Shown here: piece by piece, positions 1-12,300 of the stretch
Position numbering within the stretch: position 1 is the first letter of the stretch
How the letters are laid out: each line of letters opens with the position of its first letter
NCBI RefSeq assembly: GCF_963678635.1
Contig: NC_087068.1
Coordinates: 6,723,907 to 6,787,906, forward strand
From: Symsagittifera roscoffensis
Lineage: Eukaryota > Xenacoelomorpha > Acoela > Convolutidae
Length of the DNA stretch: 64,000 bases
Reading direction: 5' to 3'
Made by a program: the position numbers and the translations under genes
The notes under the pieces: model-generated
What the model was told of the DNA's origin: nothing
The model's input: the letters and a program-made list of their open reading frames with translations, nothing else
Databases searched by the model: none

Positions 1-282
1 ACATTAGGATTTAGTTACTCTTTTTTACTTTCAATATTTGTGAAGAACTTGACTGAAAATTTGTTTTTGATTGATAAAGTAAAGGTTTTCTCTCAGATTT
101 CTTGGATTTTTTTCATTTTTTAAACGAAATATCATACTGAAGTAAAATTAATTCTGAAGAGGTTTGCCACTCTAAAATTCTTTGTATGTGATTTTCGAAA
201 AAAAAAATCTATTAGAAGCTAATTTTTTTTTGATAATTTCTTTGATTTTTTGTGTCCTTGATATGTTTGCATTTTTTTCATC

Positions 283-725
283 GAGAACAACTGTGAAACA
301 CGTTGATCGCCCGTGTAATTTATTCTCTATTTATCATTTCGGACGTATATGCTTTTAAGCTTTCCATATATTTTTATTGCTCTGCAACAATTTAGCTTTA
401 AACCCTGCACATGTCATCTGGAGTGATTTGATCATAAAAGTTGCCCCAGTTTTTTCTGCTAAGAATGATTTGACTTTCTCAATTAAGTATTTAGTTTTAT
501 CGTAATTTGTGCATTTACGGGGACTATTTTCCGGCTAAATGGTCTGTTATAATTGAAGAAATCTGCTAGATTGATCTTTTATACTGTAATCAGTGATTAT
601 GTAGTCTATCAGAATTCTTGAATGTGCTGATGTTGTTTCACAGGTCATTTCGAGGTTATACGGGAATAAAACATTATCTGCGTTTGATATTCCAAAGTTT
701 ATCTCCTAAGAGGATAATTCGGCTA
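283..725 (-). repeat. Second copy of a decayed segment of the env-element accessory ORF
   Basis: This stretch is a diverged direct duplicate of about 1625-2085. Shared blocks include aaccctgcacat, catttcggacgta, gcatttacgggg and gtgattatgtag in the same order. The 1625-2085 copy is joined to a segment whose minus-strand translation matches the accessory ORF at 17492-19300, so this copy is read as the same family on the minus strand. No open frame survives. It could instead be another degraded repeat, since its own protein-level match is weak. Confidence 0.5.
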
Positions 726-1379
726 AATTATGAACAAATTAGGCCAAAAAAGCTTAAAAAAGATATTTCCATTTAAACTTAAGAAAAGTTTTTACTCCAA
801 AAGTTTGCGAAAATTTTTTAAAATTTTCAAAAAATAAATTTGTTTTTTTTTTTAGAAATACTGAATTTTATACATGTTTTTAGTTCGGTCACATTAGAAA
901 GCTGCGTTAAAAACTTCAGCTTAGACCTAATTCCCCATTCCAACCGGATTTAGGGAACGTTTGATGCAAGTGAAAGCTAGTTAAAGAAGTTATCATTTAG
1001 TTTGCCAAACTAGAAGTACATTCATTCACAAATACCGTAGTGGAGATATAGCGGAAGAGTGGAAAGTAGTTCAAGAAATGTGGACAATTCAAATGGCAAA
1101 TCGTGGATTTAACAAATTAAATCACATAAAAAGGCTAGTTTTTATCTTAAATCATTACTCATTATTAATTGATTGCAATGTGTGGGATTTTCTTTGTTTT
1201 GATTCACAATTTCACTTTTGCCAAATTTGCCTTCTCTTGGAGAAATTAATGCAAATAATTAGCTTTTTATAGAAAAATTTTACGAAAGTTTAATTTTTGT
1301 TCATTTTTGGAAATTTTTGGTAAAAATTAAGGGAATTGGTGAGACACACAAGTAAAAAATTAGGGTCGGGATCAGAAGA

Positions 1380-2090
1380 AATTTTATTGGGGAAGTTAGA
1401 TTCAATCGTGGGTTATTGCATAAGAACGCTTTGCAGGCATACTAATCACATTATTTGTTCGTAGGAGTGGCTAAAGAATTTCGAGTGCTGGATTGATTTT
1501 ATTTTCTTCAGGAGTTACAATGAATTCATGGTGAGTGTTTTGTAAGAGGTTATGGAGCTTGTGGTAGAGTTTTATTTGTGAATGTTATCTAAAAAGGGGT
1601 TTTTCTAGAAGCTGGATGTAATCAACAGCTGTGAAACACATTGGTCGTCCATGAAAAATTTTCTGTAATCATCATTTCGGACGTAAAATCTTTTAGCCGG
1701 TCTACATTTACTTAATGTTTTAAAAACATTAAGCTTTAAAACCCTGCACATTTCTTCTGGAGTGAATGACCATAAAATTTGTCTCAGTTTTTTCTTGCTA
1801 AGAATGTTTTGAAATTCTCAATTGAGTATTTAGTTTAATTGTAAGCTGTGCATTTTATGGGGACTACTTTCTGGCGTAATCTGAGTTCAGTATTGAATAG
1901 TGTGGATAAATGGTCTGTTTTAATTGGATAAATCTGTTCGACTGATCTTCTAAACTGTAATAAGTGATTATGTAGTATATTAGCCTTTTGGGTGTGCTGG
2001 TGCTGTTTCACTGGTCATTTCCAGGTTATACAGTAATGAAGTTTTTTGTGCGTTAAGATAAATCAAATGTGTATCTCCTAAGAGGATGAG
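1380..2090 (-). pseudogene. Relic of the 3' part of the env-element accessory ORF
   Basis: Minus-strand translation of about 1380-1640 gives DYIQLLEKP followed by KLYHKLHNLLQNT and later PLLRTNNVI. This lines up collinearly with EFIQPIEIP, HKLYNLIQNT and PLLQTKNII near the end of the unknown ORF at 17492-19300. Several stop codons interrupt it. The upstream part (1640-2090) is the duplicate of 283-725. It is a dead fragment, but it shows that the unknown ORF is an old and recurrent part of this retroelement family. Confidence 0.65.
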
Positions 2091-2634
2091 GTTAGAATTG
2101 TACTTGTGGATGTTTTTAGAGCTAGCCAACTCTTCGACGAATTCAAACGAGTTGACTTTGTTTGCGTTGTATGATAGTTTTAAAAGTGTTATTTCCTTGT
2201 TAATCCAATATCCTAGAAATTGAAATTTTGTTGTGTAGAAAAACAGTTGAACATTGATTATTTTAAAAAAAAGTTGTTTTGTGCGTTAATTAATTTTAAC
2301 AAAATTAGGTCCAAAAATTTACTCAAATTTAACCAGATTACCACAAAAACAGGCTCTTCTTCGGCAACCAAAAATTAAGCCGAAACCACTCGACTAAGTT
2401 ATGAACAAATTAAATCAATAAACCTCAAAAAAGATTTTTCGACAATTAAACAAAATTTTTTCATTTATGCAAATTTTGAGAAACTTGATGCTCTCTAACT
2501 TTTTTCTTCATCCTTTTTTGTCTATTTTTGAATAAATTAGAGAGAAACATATTTTGATTTTCAAAGTCGAAACTTTTTTCCGGATAATTTAAATCAGCTT
2601 TTGCGTTTTTTTTTTCTAAATATTTTTTGACTCG

Positions 2635-2860
2635 ACCTATTGAGTTTAGGTCCGGAGAGGCATCCTCATAAAAAAATTTTGGTACACCATCTGTTCATCA
2701 CGCTATCTTATTCTTGGCTGGATATATTAGTGCCAGTTCTTATGCTAGTACCGATCTTAATCCTATTCTTATATCTACTAGAATCAATAGATTTAGTGTT
2801 TACTGGTATTTTTTACTGGAAGTGTTAGTATTAGTGGTAGGGCGATTCATACGTAGGAGC
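2635..2860 (-). repeat. Diverged LTR fragment of the env-bearing element family
   Basis: The sequence ggtacaccatctgttcatca, cgctatcttatt, ggctggata, taccgat and tactggt follows the order of the 410-bp LTRs at 15486-15895 and 22190-22599 (ggtacaccgtctgctcgtca, cgctatcttatt, ggccggata). It is in the same orientation, with clear divergence. It sits between two relics of the accessory ORF, which suggests more than one broken insertion here. Confidence 0.65.
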
Positions 2861-3085
2861 TGTGATGATGAAGGTCGATTGATTAAGCATCGAGGTGCGT
2901 TCGTGGGGTGTTTTTGTTTCATGAGGATGCGTTGTGTACGGGTGGGAGTATTACTGATGGATGATGTTGATGTTTCTGATGGTGAGGCTGAGTTAATTGG
3001 TGGATTGCAAGTTACCGGTCAGTATTATAAATTTGTTGCTCATGTGGATCAAAGCCGTCGAAGTTGTGTTCTAATTGGTCGTCTG

Positions 3086-3790
3086 TCATAGGGCTCGGGG
3101 TATCAGGGAGAGTGCTAGAGAGAGGGGAATTCTTTGAAAGTTGCATAAGCACAGGAGAAATTGGAATTCGAGAGGTTTTTTACTGGAACTGAGGGAATTA
3201 TTGGAGTAAAGGGTGTTGTGAGTAGTTAGTAGTGGGACTCGATTTGATTCGAGAACTTCATCAGGAATCTCGATAGCAGGGTTGGTTAAAGATTTGTGTG
3301 TATCCAAATCTGTTTGAATAGAATTATCGGAGTGCATGTGAGACGAGTTGGTTGCGAAAATTTAAAGCTGGGACTGAATACTGGAAAAGGAGAAGAAGTG
3401 AGGTCAGAAATGGAAATGAGAGAGTGTTGTCGCTGGAGATTGGAACAATAAGAGAGGGAGCGATGGCGGCTCATCGTGGGCTAAAAACATGAGACTGTGT
3501 TGCATTTGATTGCTTTGATGGATGTGTGAAGCTAACGAAAATGTAAATCAATACTTTGTTTGTGGGACTAATTGCAAATTAGTAAGAATTGATAAATTGT
3601 GTATTTATGGTGGTGCTGTTGGAGTAGTATGTGTGTACTTTTGTGCGGTACTGTATATGTTTAGTTTTTTTGATTATTTGTTATTATATTCATTGGGTTG
3701 AGATTTTAGTTTTTTTTTTTTGTTGTGGTTGAAAAAAATTCCAAAAAATCCGGTGAATAACATTCTTGCCCCGCTGGCCATGTTATCCAA
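3086..3790 (-). pseudogene. Relic of env cytoplasmic tail and start of accessory ORF
   Basis: Reading the minus strand, about 3790-3720 encodes GARMLFTGFFGIF, matching VARILFAGFFGIF just after the predicted membrane segment of the env-like gene at 19297-21916. Downstream, the junction ggctcatcgtgggctaaaaa is identical to 19290-19309. The following frame starts MSRHRSL, as MSRQLGS does at 19300, and contains IEIPDE where the younger copy has IETPDE. Frames are broken between these blocks. It is an older copy of the env-tail and accessory-ORF module. Confidence 0.7.
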
Positions 3791-3799
3791 AAAAACCAT

Positions 3800-6700
3800 T
3801 TCATCATATTAACTAACTTGAAACATTTTGGCGCAAGAATATCATCAAAAAATTGATTTTGTTCAAAATGATTTGCTTTATAAAAATAACTTAGAGTTTT
3901 TGAAAACTTCGTCGATTGAATAGCTGGTGTAGGAAAACTGTAACGTTACCGAAAGGTAACCATTTTAAAAAACAAACTGCTTGTTTTGAATTTTAATCCA
4001 TTGATTGGCCGCAGAGTATAAACTAAATTTCTAGCCATCGAAGTCATTTCATGGTTCAAAATGAAATTTTTCAAGGTTTCAAAGCCTAGAAAACCTGCTT
4101 GGGAAAACTTAAGTTTTGCGGCGAACCGAATCATTCTATAAACCTATTTGAATAGGTTGCTGAGGAAAACCTTGATTTTTTGCGGATCAATTCAGCTTAT
4201 GAAATAACCTATATTGTTTCAAAAGTTCAAAGCTTGAATAGCTTCAACAGAAAAAAAATAAAACTTTTACCCTAAGATTCGTTTCATGAAAAATCTTAAA
4301 TTGTTCAAAAGTTGAATCGGTTGAATAGGTTTCCGAGCACAACTAAAATTTTTTTGAACTGACTCAACCTGTGAAATAGTTTCAGTTTGTTCTAAGTTTC
4401 ATAGCTTGAATAGTTTGACTAAAAATAAACAAGTTTTGCGAGTTGATTGTTTTTTTGAAAACTTTGAAAAACTTTTTGAAAGAATCATTGCTCGGATAGC
4501 TTGCTTAAAGAAATGGTATTGTATGCAAACTGCAAACAGATTTGGTAATACAAGAATTAGAAGTTTTTTGCCGCTTGATTCTGTCAATGAAACAAATTGA
4601 ATTATTTTGTCGCTTTAATCACTTTAGAAGAAAAACATAGTTTTTTGCCAACTGGTTTGCTCTGCAGAATAGATTGGACTATTTGAAGGTTTCATTGCTT
4701 AAAACGCTGACCTAAGAAAAATGTAACCTTTATAAAAGAGTTCAGTCTAACATATAACTTGCAAAGTTTCCAGGTTTCTCTGCTAGAATGGCTTCAGTGG
4801 AAAAAAAACGCTTATTTCATGATTTAAATTGAAATCTTTCGGAGTTTTGAAAATTGAGTAGCTGGCCTCGAAAAACTTAATCCGTTTAGCGAATCAATTC
4901 GTCTATAAACTAACTTAAAATAATTCAAATTTTCATGTTTTGAAAAGCTTGCTTAAAGAAAAATTGATTTTTTCTGCAAATCGGTCTGGCCGATAAAACC
5001 ACCCGTAATATTTCAAAAGTTCAATGCTTGAAAACATTCAACAGAAAAATTTAGAGTTTTGCCATCCGATTCGCTTGATCAAGTAACTTGAATTGTTTCA
5101 AAGCTAACGCGCTTGGACAACTTCAAAAATGTTTTCACAATCCAAAATTTTTCAAAATTAAAAAAACTTCATAGCTTGAATAGTTTGCTTAGAATTAGCA
5201 AATTTTTGCGACTAAGATACTGTATAAAAAAACTTGAATTTTTCTTCATGAAACAATTTGAATTATTTAAATTATTCGAATAACTGCTTTATTAAACGAA
5301 GATTCATCACTCGGATAGCTTGCAGATGAAAACTTGTATTTTTCGCAAACTCATTTGGTCTATAAGAAAAGTTAGATTATTTCGTGTCTTGAATATCTTC
5401 AATAGAAAAACACTATTTTTTTGCCAATCGCTTTGCTTTGACATTTAAATAAAATTGAAATAACTTGACATTTAAATATTTGCATAGCTGGATTAGCGAA
5501 AAAAAAATTAATTTCGAGCACACTAATTTGCTCTCTGAAGCAAATGGTTTTTTAAAAAACGTTTCATCGCTTTAATAGTTTGCTCAGAAAAGGCTTTTTT
5601 TCGAGCTGATTCGGTCTATAAAATAACTTGAAAACATTTTTTAACTAAAATATTTCAATTTTCTCAATGAAAAAAAGTAAATTATTTCAAATTCTTAAAG
5701 TTGAAATAGCAAACTTAGAAAAATTTCAATTTGCTTCATAAAAAAAACTTAAATTATTTCAAAACTTTGAAGTTTGAATTATCTTGCTCAGAAAAACTTG
5801 AAGTTTAAATTATGATTCGGTTCAAAGCAAACTCAAAATTTTTCAGCTTCGTAACTGGAATACTTTGCTGAAAAAAAATAAATTTGAAATAACCTGAAAT
5901 AATTGAAAGTTTCGCCGCTTGAATGGCTTGCTAAGAACAACATTATTTCATATTAAAAAGATTCACTCTGCGGAACAGCTTGAGAATTTTCATTTTTTTG
6001 CTTAAAAGTTTTGCATGGCAAAATTTTATTTTTTTGCAATTTGGTTTCATCTAATATAACGCGTAAAATATCTCAATATTTTATAACATGAATAGGTTGC
6101 ATAGAAAAAATGTTTTTTTTTTGCGGACCGTTTCGGTATGTTTAAAAAAACTCATTGACTGATTAGCTTGCTTTAAATTTGTTGTAAACCAATTTCATCT
6201 ATGAAATAACTTGGTTGTTTACAGAGTTTTATAGCTCGACTGACTTCGATAGAAACACTTAAATTTTTTCGCGATTCGATTCAGTCATGAAATAACTTGA
6301 AATACTTTAAAATTTGATAGCTTGAATAGGTTGCTTGGAAAAACTAGAAAGTTTCGCGAATGATTCGTCGAAGAACAACTTGTAATATTTTGACAATTCA
6401 TCGCTTCAACAGCTTGCTTTAAAATTTTCAGTTGCGAGGTGATTTGGTCTATGAAATAAGTCTTTTGTCTTAAATTAATTCAACTCACATTTCACTTAAA
6501 AAAAAAAACTCGAAAAATTTCAACTGTTTTAAAATTTGAATAACCATTTTACGACATTTCATTTCGCTCCATAAGAAAAAACAACTTGAGTTTTAAACAA
6601 CTTGAGTTTTTTAAAACCTTTTAGCTTGAGTAGCTTGCTTAGAAAAATTTAAAGTTTGCGCAAACCGATTCGGTCTAAAACTAACTTCAATTTTCTCAAG

Positions 6701-7260
6701 TTCGTAACTTGAAAACTTTGCTTAAGAAAAATTTGATCAAGGTTCCATTGCTTGACTGGCCTTCTTAAAAGACGTTAATTTTTTGAGAAGTGATTCTCTC
6801 TGCGAAATAACATGAAAAATTTCAAAATTTCCTATAAAAAAACTTTCAGAGGAAACTTGAAATTTTTCGCAACGTGTTTTGGTCTAATAAACAACATGAG
6901 AAACCACAGAGCTTGATTAGTTTGCTTAGAAAAAAATATATTTTTTGGTCGAAGAACAACGTGAAATATTTCAATGTTTCATCGTTTGCAGCTTGCTGGA
7001 AAAATACTTGATTTTTTAGCGGAAAAATTTGCTTATGAAATATTTTTTAAGAATTCAATTTTTCATTGCTTGAATGGCTTCAATCGAAAAACCTTAATTT
7101 TTGCCTTCCGATTTGCTTCGTTTCATAGCTTGATTAGCTTGCTTATAAATACTTTACTTGTTCGCGAACAGATTCGGTCTATGAAATTTAGAATTGTCAA
7201 ACCGATTAACGACGGCTCAATTTAAAATTGTTCTAAGTTTCATAGCTTGGACAGATCACA
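3800..7260. repeat. Highly diverged tandem array, unit about 86 bp, roughly 40 copies
   Basis: The same sequence of words recurs through the whole stretch: tttcatagcttgaatagctt, then gcttagaaaaacttgaattt, then gcgaaccgattcggtctatg, then aaataacttgaaatatttca. Spacing of the tgaatagctt word is about 85-87 bp at 4147, 4233, 4319, 4404 and 4491, and between about 60 and 120 bp towards the right end. Copies are degraded by substitutions and indels, so the array looks old and no longer homogenised. Short ORFs in it are chance frames. Confidence 0.75.
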
Positions 7261-7429
7261 ACCAAACTTTTGGGAAACAATTGATTATTGTAGACGGGCT
7301 TACTACATGTGATAAAATCAAGACAGTTCATCCACCGTAAAAAACATAGCGGACTAATGGATACCCAAAAACAGCTGTCTAAAATGGTTATTGTGCAAAA
7401 ATACGAAACCTATCCCGCATCGGAGTTCC

Positions 7430-7680
7430 ATGGATAATAATCGATTATGATCAAAAATTGTTGTCTGAAATGTTGTCCTTATAATCCATTATTGTTGCAA
7501 ATTTAGACCACGAAATCGATTATATTGTCATTATAATCGATTATTTTTCTAAAAATACAACATTAAAATCTATAATAATGCATTATAATACATTTAAAAT
7601 CCATTATAATGGATTATAATAATCCATTTAAAATCCATTCTAATTGATTAGAATGGATTGTAATCTATACCTTTTTTGCA
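7430..7680. repeat. AT-rich palindromic repeats (attataatcgattataat type)
   Basis: This stretch is dense in short self-complementary words such as aatcgatta, attataat and ccattataatgg. A comparable block occurs at 8225-8475 on the other side of the C/G-tract structure. It has potential to extrude cruciforms. No gene is seen. Confidence 0.55.
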
Positions 7681-7756
7681 GAATCAATTGCAAAACTTGC
7701 AACATTTCTGCGTTACTCACGGCCTACTCGCAATCTTAAACTACTCAAGTTAACCC

Positions 7757-8100
7757 CCTTCCCTCACTTTGCCCCCATCCGCATTTGCCCCCCCCCCTCC
7801 CCTACGTTGTTTATCCCCAAAGCCAACCCCCTCAAGTTACAAATTACCCATTACCCCCCCCCCCCCCAGTTTGTTTACATTTTATCAATTTTCACTGCCT
7901 CGCCCATTTTTAGCGTCTTCCCCCCGTTACACGCCCACGGGGCAAGGTGGGTTAACTGGGGGCAAAACTGGTGGGGGGGCAAACTGTGGGGGGGGGGGGG
8001 GCAACTGTGGGGGGGGGCAAACTGTGGGGGGGGGGGGGGAACTGTGGGGGGGGGGGGGCAAACTGTGGGGGGGGGGGGGGGGCAAACTGTGGGGGTGATT
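7757..8100. repeat. C-tract block followed by G-tract tandem repeat
   Basis: About 7757-7870 holds runs of C (up to 15) separated by short spacers. About 7975-8096 holds six or so copies of caaactgtg followed by 9-16 G. The overlapping reading frames are Pro- or Gly-rich by composition only and are not genes. The G strand fits the pattern for several tandem G-quadruplexes, and the C and G blocks could pair as a hairpin. Confidence 0.7.
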
Positions 8101-8224
8101 AAAACTAGGGAAGGGGGTTGTTAAAAGGGACGATGAGTAAAAATTTATTAAATGTAATACGTAGCTACGTAGCAACTGTACGAAACACGAAATGAGATAA
8201 CTTCGAAAAAGTTTGCAAAATTCA

Positions 8225-8475
8225 TAATTCTCAAAAAATACATTATAATCGATTATAATCTATTATAATGGATATTATGATTTAAAAAGTTTTATGATTA
8301 TCATCCATTTTTATTGGATTATATACGATTATAATCGATAATAATTGGTTATATTGATATAAAAAATACAAGGAATATAATTCATTTTTGATGGAATTTG
8401 ATCAATTATTTTTTATAATTTTATAGATACTGCCTTTAAAATGGAAATATAATCGACTATTATCCATCGAAATCC
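8225..8475. repeat. AT-rich palindromic repeats, right-hand block
   Basis: Words cattataatcgattataat, tattataatgg and tataatcgataataatt recur, like 7430-7680. The two blocks flank the C/G tracts roughly symmetrically. No coding signal is seen. Confidence 0.55.
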
Positions 8476-8639
8476 AGTGCGGGATTCAAAGGCACGACTA
8501 AAAACTTGGCACAGAGTTTTTTAGACATTTTCGACGAAGTTTTGTTCCTTTTTTAATATTATTTTTACTAAAGAATAAAAAAAATGACATTTTATTCGGC
8601 ATACTAGTTTTTATTTTCTGCTGATTTTCCCAACTGTTT

Positions 8640-8839
8640 NNNNNNNNNNNNNNNNNNNNNNNNNNNNNNNNNNNNNNNNNNNNNNNNNNNNNNNNNNNNN
8701 NNNNNNNNNNNNNNNNNNNNNNNNNNNNNNNNNNNNNNNNNNNNNNNNNNNNNNNNNNNNNNNNNNNNNNNNNNNNNNNNNNNNNNNNNNNNNNNNNNNN
8801 NNNNNNNNNNNNNNNNNNNNNNNNNNNNNNNNNNNNNNN
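8640..8839. other. Assembly gap, 200 N
   Basis: There are exactly 200 ambiguous bases. The round number is what a scaffolder inserts, so true distance and even adjacency across this point are unknown. The missing 3' exon(s) of the sphingomyelin synthase family gene could lie in or beyond the gap. Confidence 0.98.
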
Positions 8840-9179
8840 GTCTATGGCCGCTTGTCTATTTTTTTTCAACTTGAAGGGCTCTATTTTGCCGTGCTTGCAT
8901 ATATTTGATTTAAACTTCGTAATTAGAACTTACAATTGCGACTCATATTTTGAAAACAAGATTTTTCAGCCCCCCCTCTCCACATCAATTAAATTGAATT
9001 TTATGCGCAAGCAATTGACGTTAAAAGGTTATGTACGAAGTCCCAAATGGGATTTGGAACTGAGAATACCTGCCATGTTTATTTAGCATACCAAATTTGA
9101 CAGCAATCGGGCATTGTAATTATAAGTTTTTATCAGTATAAGTCGTATAGAGGGGACTGTGAAAGTGGCGACATAGTAC

Positions 9180-9362
9180 CTAGTATGTCTATGGTGTAGT
9201 GTCCTCTGGATATGACGAGAAAGAGGGCGGCCATGAGGGATGCGAGGGCGGAGAGGCTCCTTAGGAGGCTGCATGACTTGGGCGAGTACTGGTGGATGGT
9301 GAGGTACTCGAGGGTGATGGTGATGGTGTGTCCACTGAAGAAGTAGTTTCCACAGTAACCTT
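9180..9362 (-). CDS. Sphingomyelin synthase family, exon 4 with catalytic motifs
   Basis: The acceptor is gtttcag before 9362 and the donor is CTAG|GTACTATG after 9180. It encodes GYCGNYFFSGHTITITLEYL, a QYSP motif, a membrane segment with ALASLMAALFLVI, and RGHYTIDIL. The His of SGH and the His and Asp of HYTID are the active-site residues. The exon ends one base into a codon, so at least one more exon must follow on the lower-coordinate side. None was recognised between 9178 and the gap. Confidence 0.9.
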
Positions 9363-12300
9363 CTGAAACACACCAAAACAACATTTTAAAAATAACTCAT
9401 CATCACAAACTCAAATTTTGAAAAATGTGTCGAGAAACTAAAATGGTTTCAAAAAATGGGAGCTCGATATCTTTAAACTGATTTGTTAAACAAGTTTTAA
9501 CAGTAGTCAACACTGCTGGTCCCGCCCACCGCGAAGCACTGAATGATCCGACTGCCTTAGAGCTATTATGAGACAAATTTTTGTTCCGACGATTGAAAAT
9601 GAGGAGAAATTTGGTATTCGGATGTGTGTGGTTTAGTTTTTTTCCACGTAAAAAAATAGGTACCACAATTAATCATTGGAATGGATCAAGTGTTATATAA
9701 CTTTAAAACACCCTTTCAGTTCGAACGACATTTGAAATTTTGAAAAAAAAGCTCAGCGTTGAGAAAAACCTGCCTGGGATATTTGATTTTTGGTGCAGGC
9801 TTATTTATGGTTAACTTAAGCCATTTACAATTGCTTATTTGCGCCCAAACTTAGTTTTACTTAAATAAAATAATTTTTGTTGTTTAAAAGCAATTTGTTA
9901 AAGCCATTTTGCGTATCAAAAACTTTGAATGCTCAAAAAATTTTAGTATCAAAATTGAAACAAAATTTGAACAATTTTTTTTGGTTTTCTTAAAACGTGT
10001 TTTCTTTGTTTTCTAGTATTTTTTTCTATGAAAAAGGTTTTTCTATTATGATTGTTCAATATGCTAAAAATGCAGTTTTTTAATCTGATCCTTTCATGGA
10101 ACCACGCAAAACAACGAGATTAATTGTAGCAAAAAATGTTGTATTTTTTAAGACTATGATCGGAGCATTCTGTGCTACTCGAAATGAAACCGGCTATCTT
10201 CGTTTAATTTGAATATAGTATGCATTTAGCTTCTAGTAACGCATTATCTCAATGGAATAAACCAACGATTATAATGAACAAAGCCAGCAGACATTGGGAG
10301 AAGAGTCATGAATGCAAGGAAATTACTGCAAGGAAAAAATCCTGACTTGGTTTTTAAAAAACTTCAATTACCTAACTTTAAAGCAAAAAAATATGGCCAT
10401 AAAGTTCGTTGAATTTCAAGAACAATTTATGGTTGACTTTTTGTATAAAAACACTTCAATTTAAGAAAATTGGATCAATAGGTAATTTATTTATAGGCTG
10501 GGAAATCTGAAAAATTTAAATCGAAAAAACTTGATCAAATTTTGTGGAACTAGAATTGGATCACACTATTGTGACTTTTACACTTTTGCTGTTTGATAAT
10601 TGAGCTTGCCTTCTTTCTCACGAAAAAAATGAAATGAACTTACAAAAAAAATCGAACCGCGGAAAATCAAACTTTAGCGTGAACAAAATTAAAAGACAAT
10701 TTCCTGAAAAAAAAACAAAAAAAAAATTACCAAGACCTATATAAAAAGAATTCATTACATTCATGACACTTTAACACTTAATCGATTGCAAGTTTAGTAT
10801 CCCAATTTTGATAAGCATGCAATTTTCAAAAACTCTTACCCAAAATGAATATTCCGTTTTCTTCAAAACTTGGAACAGAAAGATTACATAGACATTTTAT
10901 TCTTAGATTGAGCTCAACGCGTCAATTTCTTTCAGATTTAATTGACTTTTTTGTTTGGAAAGGCTGGTTAAAAAGTCAAATTGCTATAAAGAAAAAATCA
11001 CACTGAGCATAAATATTCCGTCAATTTCTCCAAAAGTTTGAAAAATATTTTAAATGTCTGTTTAGGCTTAGATAAATTAAGAATCTGTAAATATTTAACA
11101 TTTATGGCAGAAAAAAAACCTTGACGGGCCGAGCCAGATTAATTGGGATTCGCAAACAAACATATGTGAACGAAATAGCGCCGATTAGGTCGAATCAATT
11201 TATCATTCTGTGAAGCGCTGCTCTGAACACAAGGATTGACTAAGAAACGAAAACAACACTGTTTGTACATCAGAGCAAAACCCTGCGACTATTCTGACTA
11301 TCCCATAAAAAATGTCAAAAACATGATTTTTTTTTTCAATTTTGTCTTCCTTTTATCCCTTTCGCGAAGAGAGGAGTTCTATAGCATCTCGCATCGTATC
11401 AATCAGACCAAACTGTTGATATCAATTCAATTTGAAATAATCTAATTCGCCGTGTACGCTTTTTCTGAGAAAATATTCCCTTAACTTTACAAAAACCGAT
11501 CACAGGTAAAAATCGGCTTAAGTTTGAGCGCAGGACAAAAGCATTTGTCAGTTGTTACAAAAAAAATCAAAAACACTTTAAAAATCGCAATTTTTCTTTC
11601 TCATGCGAATTATAAATCGGACTTTTGGTTTGGTTTATTATAGGTCCGAGCTAGGATTTTTTCGGGGAAATTTTTAAAAGCTTGTCTGCAGACTTCATGG
11701 TCATACAAGTACAAATCTACGCACGTTTCTAGAACACAGTTTGGCATCGGAATGAAAGGGTGGGTTTTTAATAAAAAAGACCAGTAATTTTTTTGACTAT
11801 TTTTAGGTTGATCATTGAGACCGGCTATTGAATTTTCTCAACCAAAAATAAAAATTCGGCGACTATAATTTTGAAATGCTCACCTGCCCATCTCGGGTAA
11901 AAACTAATCCTTCTATCAATAATGTGACCTGTTTAACCATTTGTGGTATTGCGGTATTTTATTTGCAAAATGGGAGAAAACAAACTCAATTCTAATTTCG
12001 TTAGTAGCGGGGTTTAGGATCTTAGACGACCAGAAAATAACGGAATTTAGACAATAACCTGCGTGCAAATTGCGTGAAACTTGTTTCAGACTTAAATTAT
12101 CTTTTGGCTGAGTAAATACTGGTTGTCCGTAAACTCAGTTTCTTTAAGGTCGTCTAATTTACTTGTCGTCTAATTTCCTAGGCCCCGTTGGTAGCCGCAT
12201 GCTAAGCGACACACATGCCAGTAGGTCGGTCCCCGGCGTACTCACTGTTTGGACTGAATAGTGATATCCCGGCTGAGAAGTAGACGGAGAGCAAGTGTCC

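Noticed and set aside
7769-8175. Long frames over the C/G tracts on both strands
   Set aside because: Pro- and Gly-runs from homopolymers, no start context, no domain.
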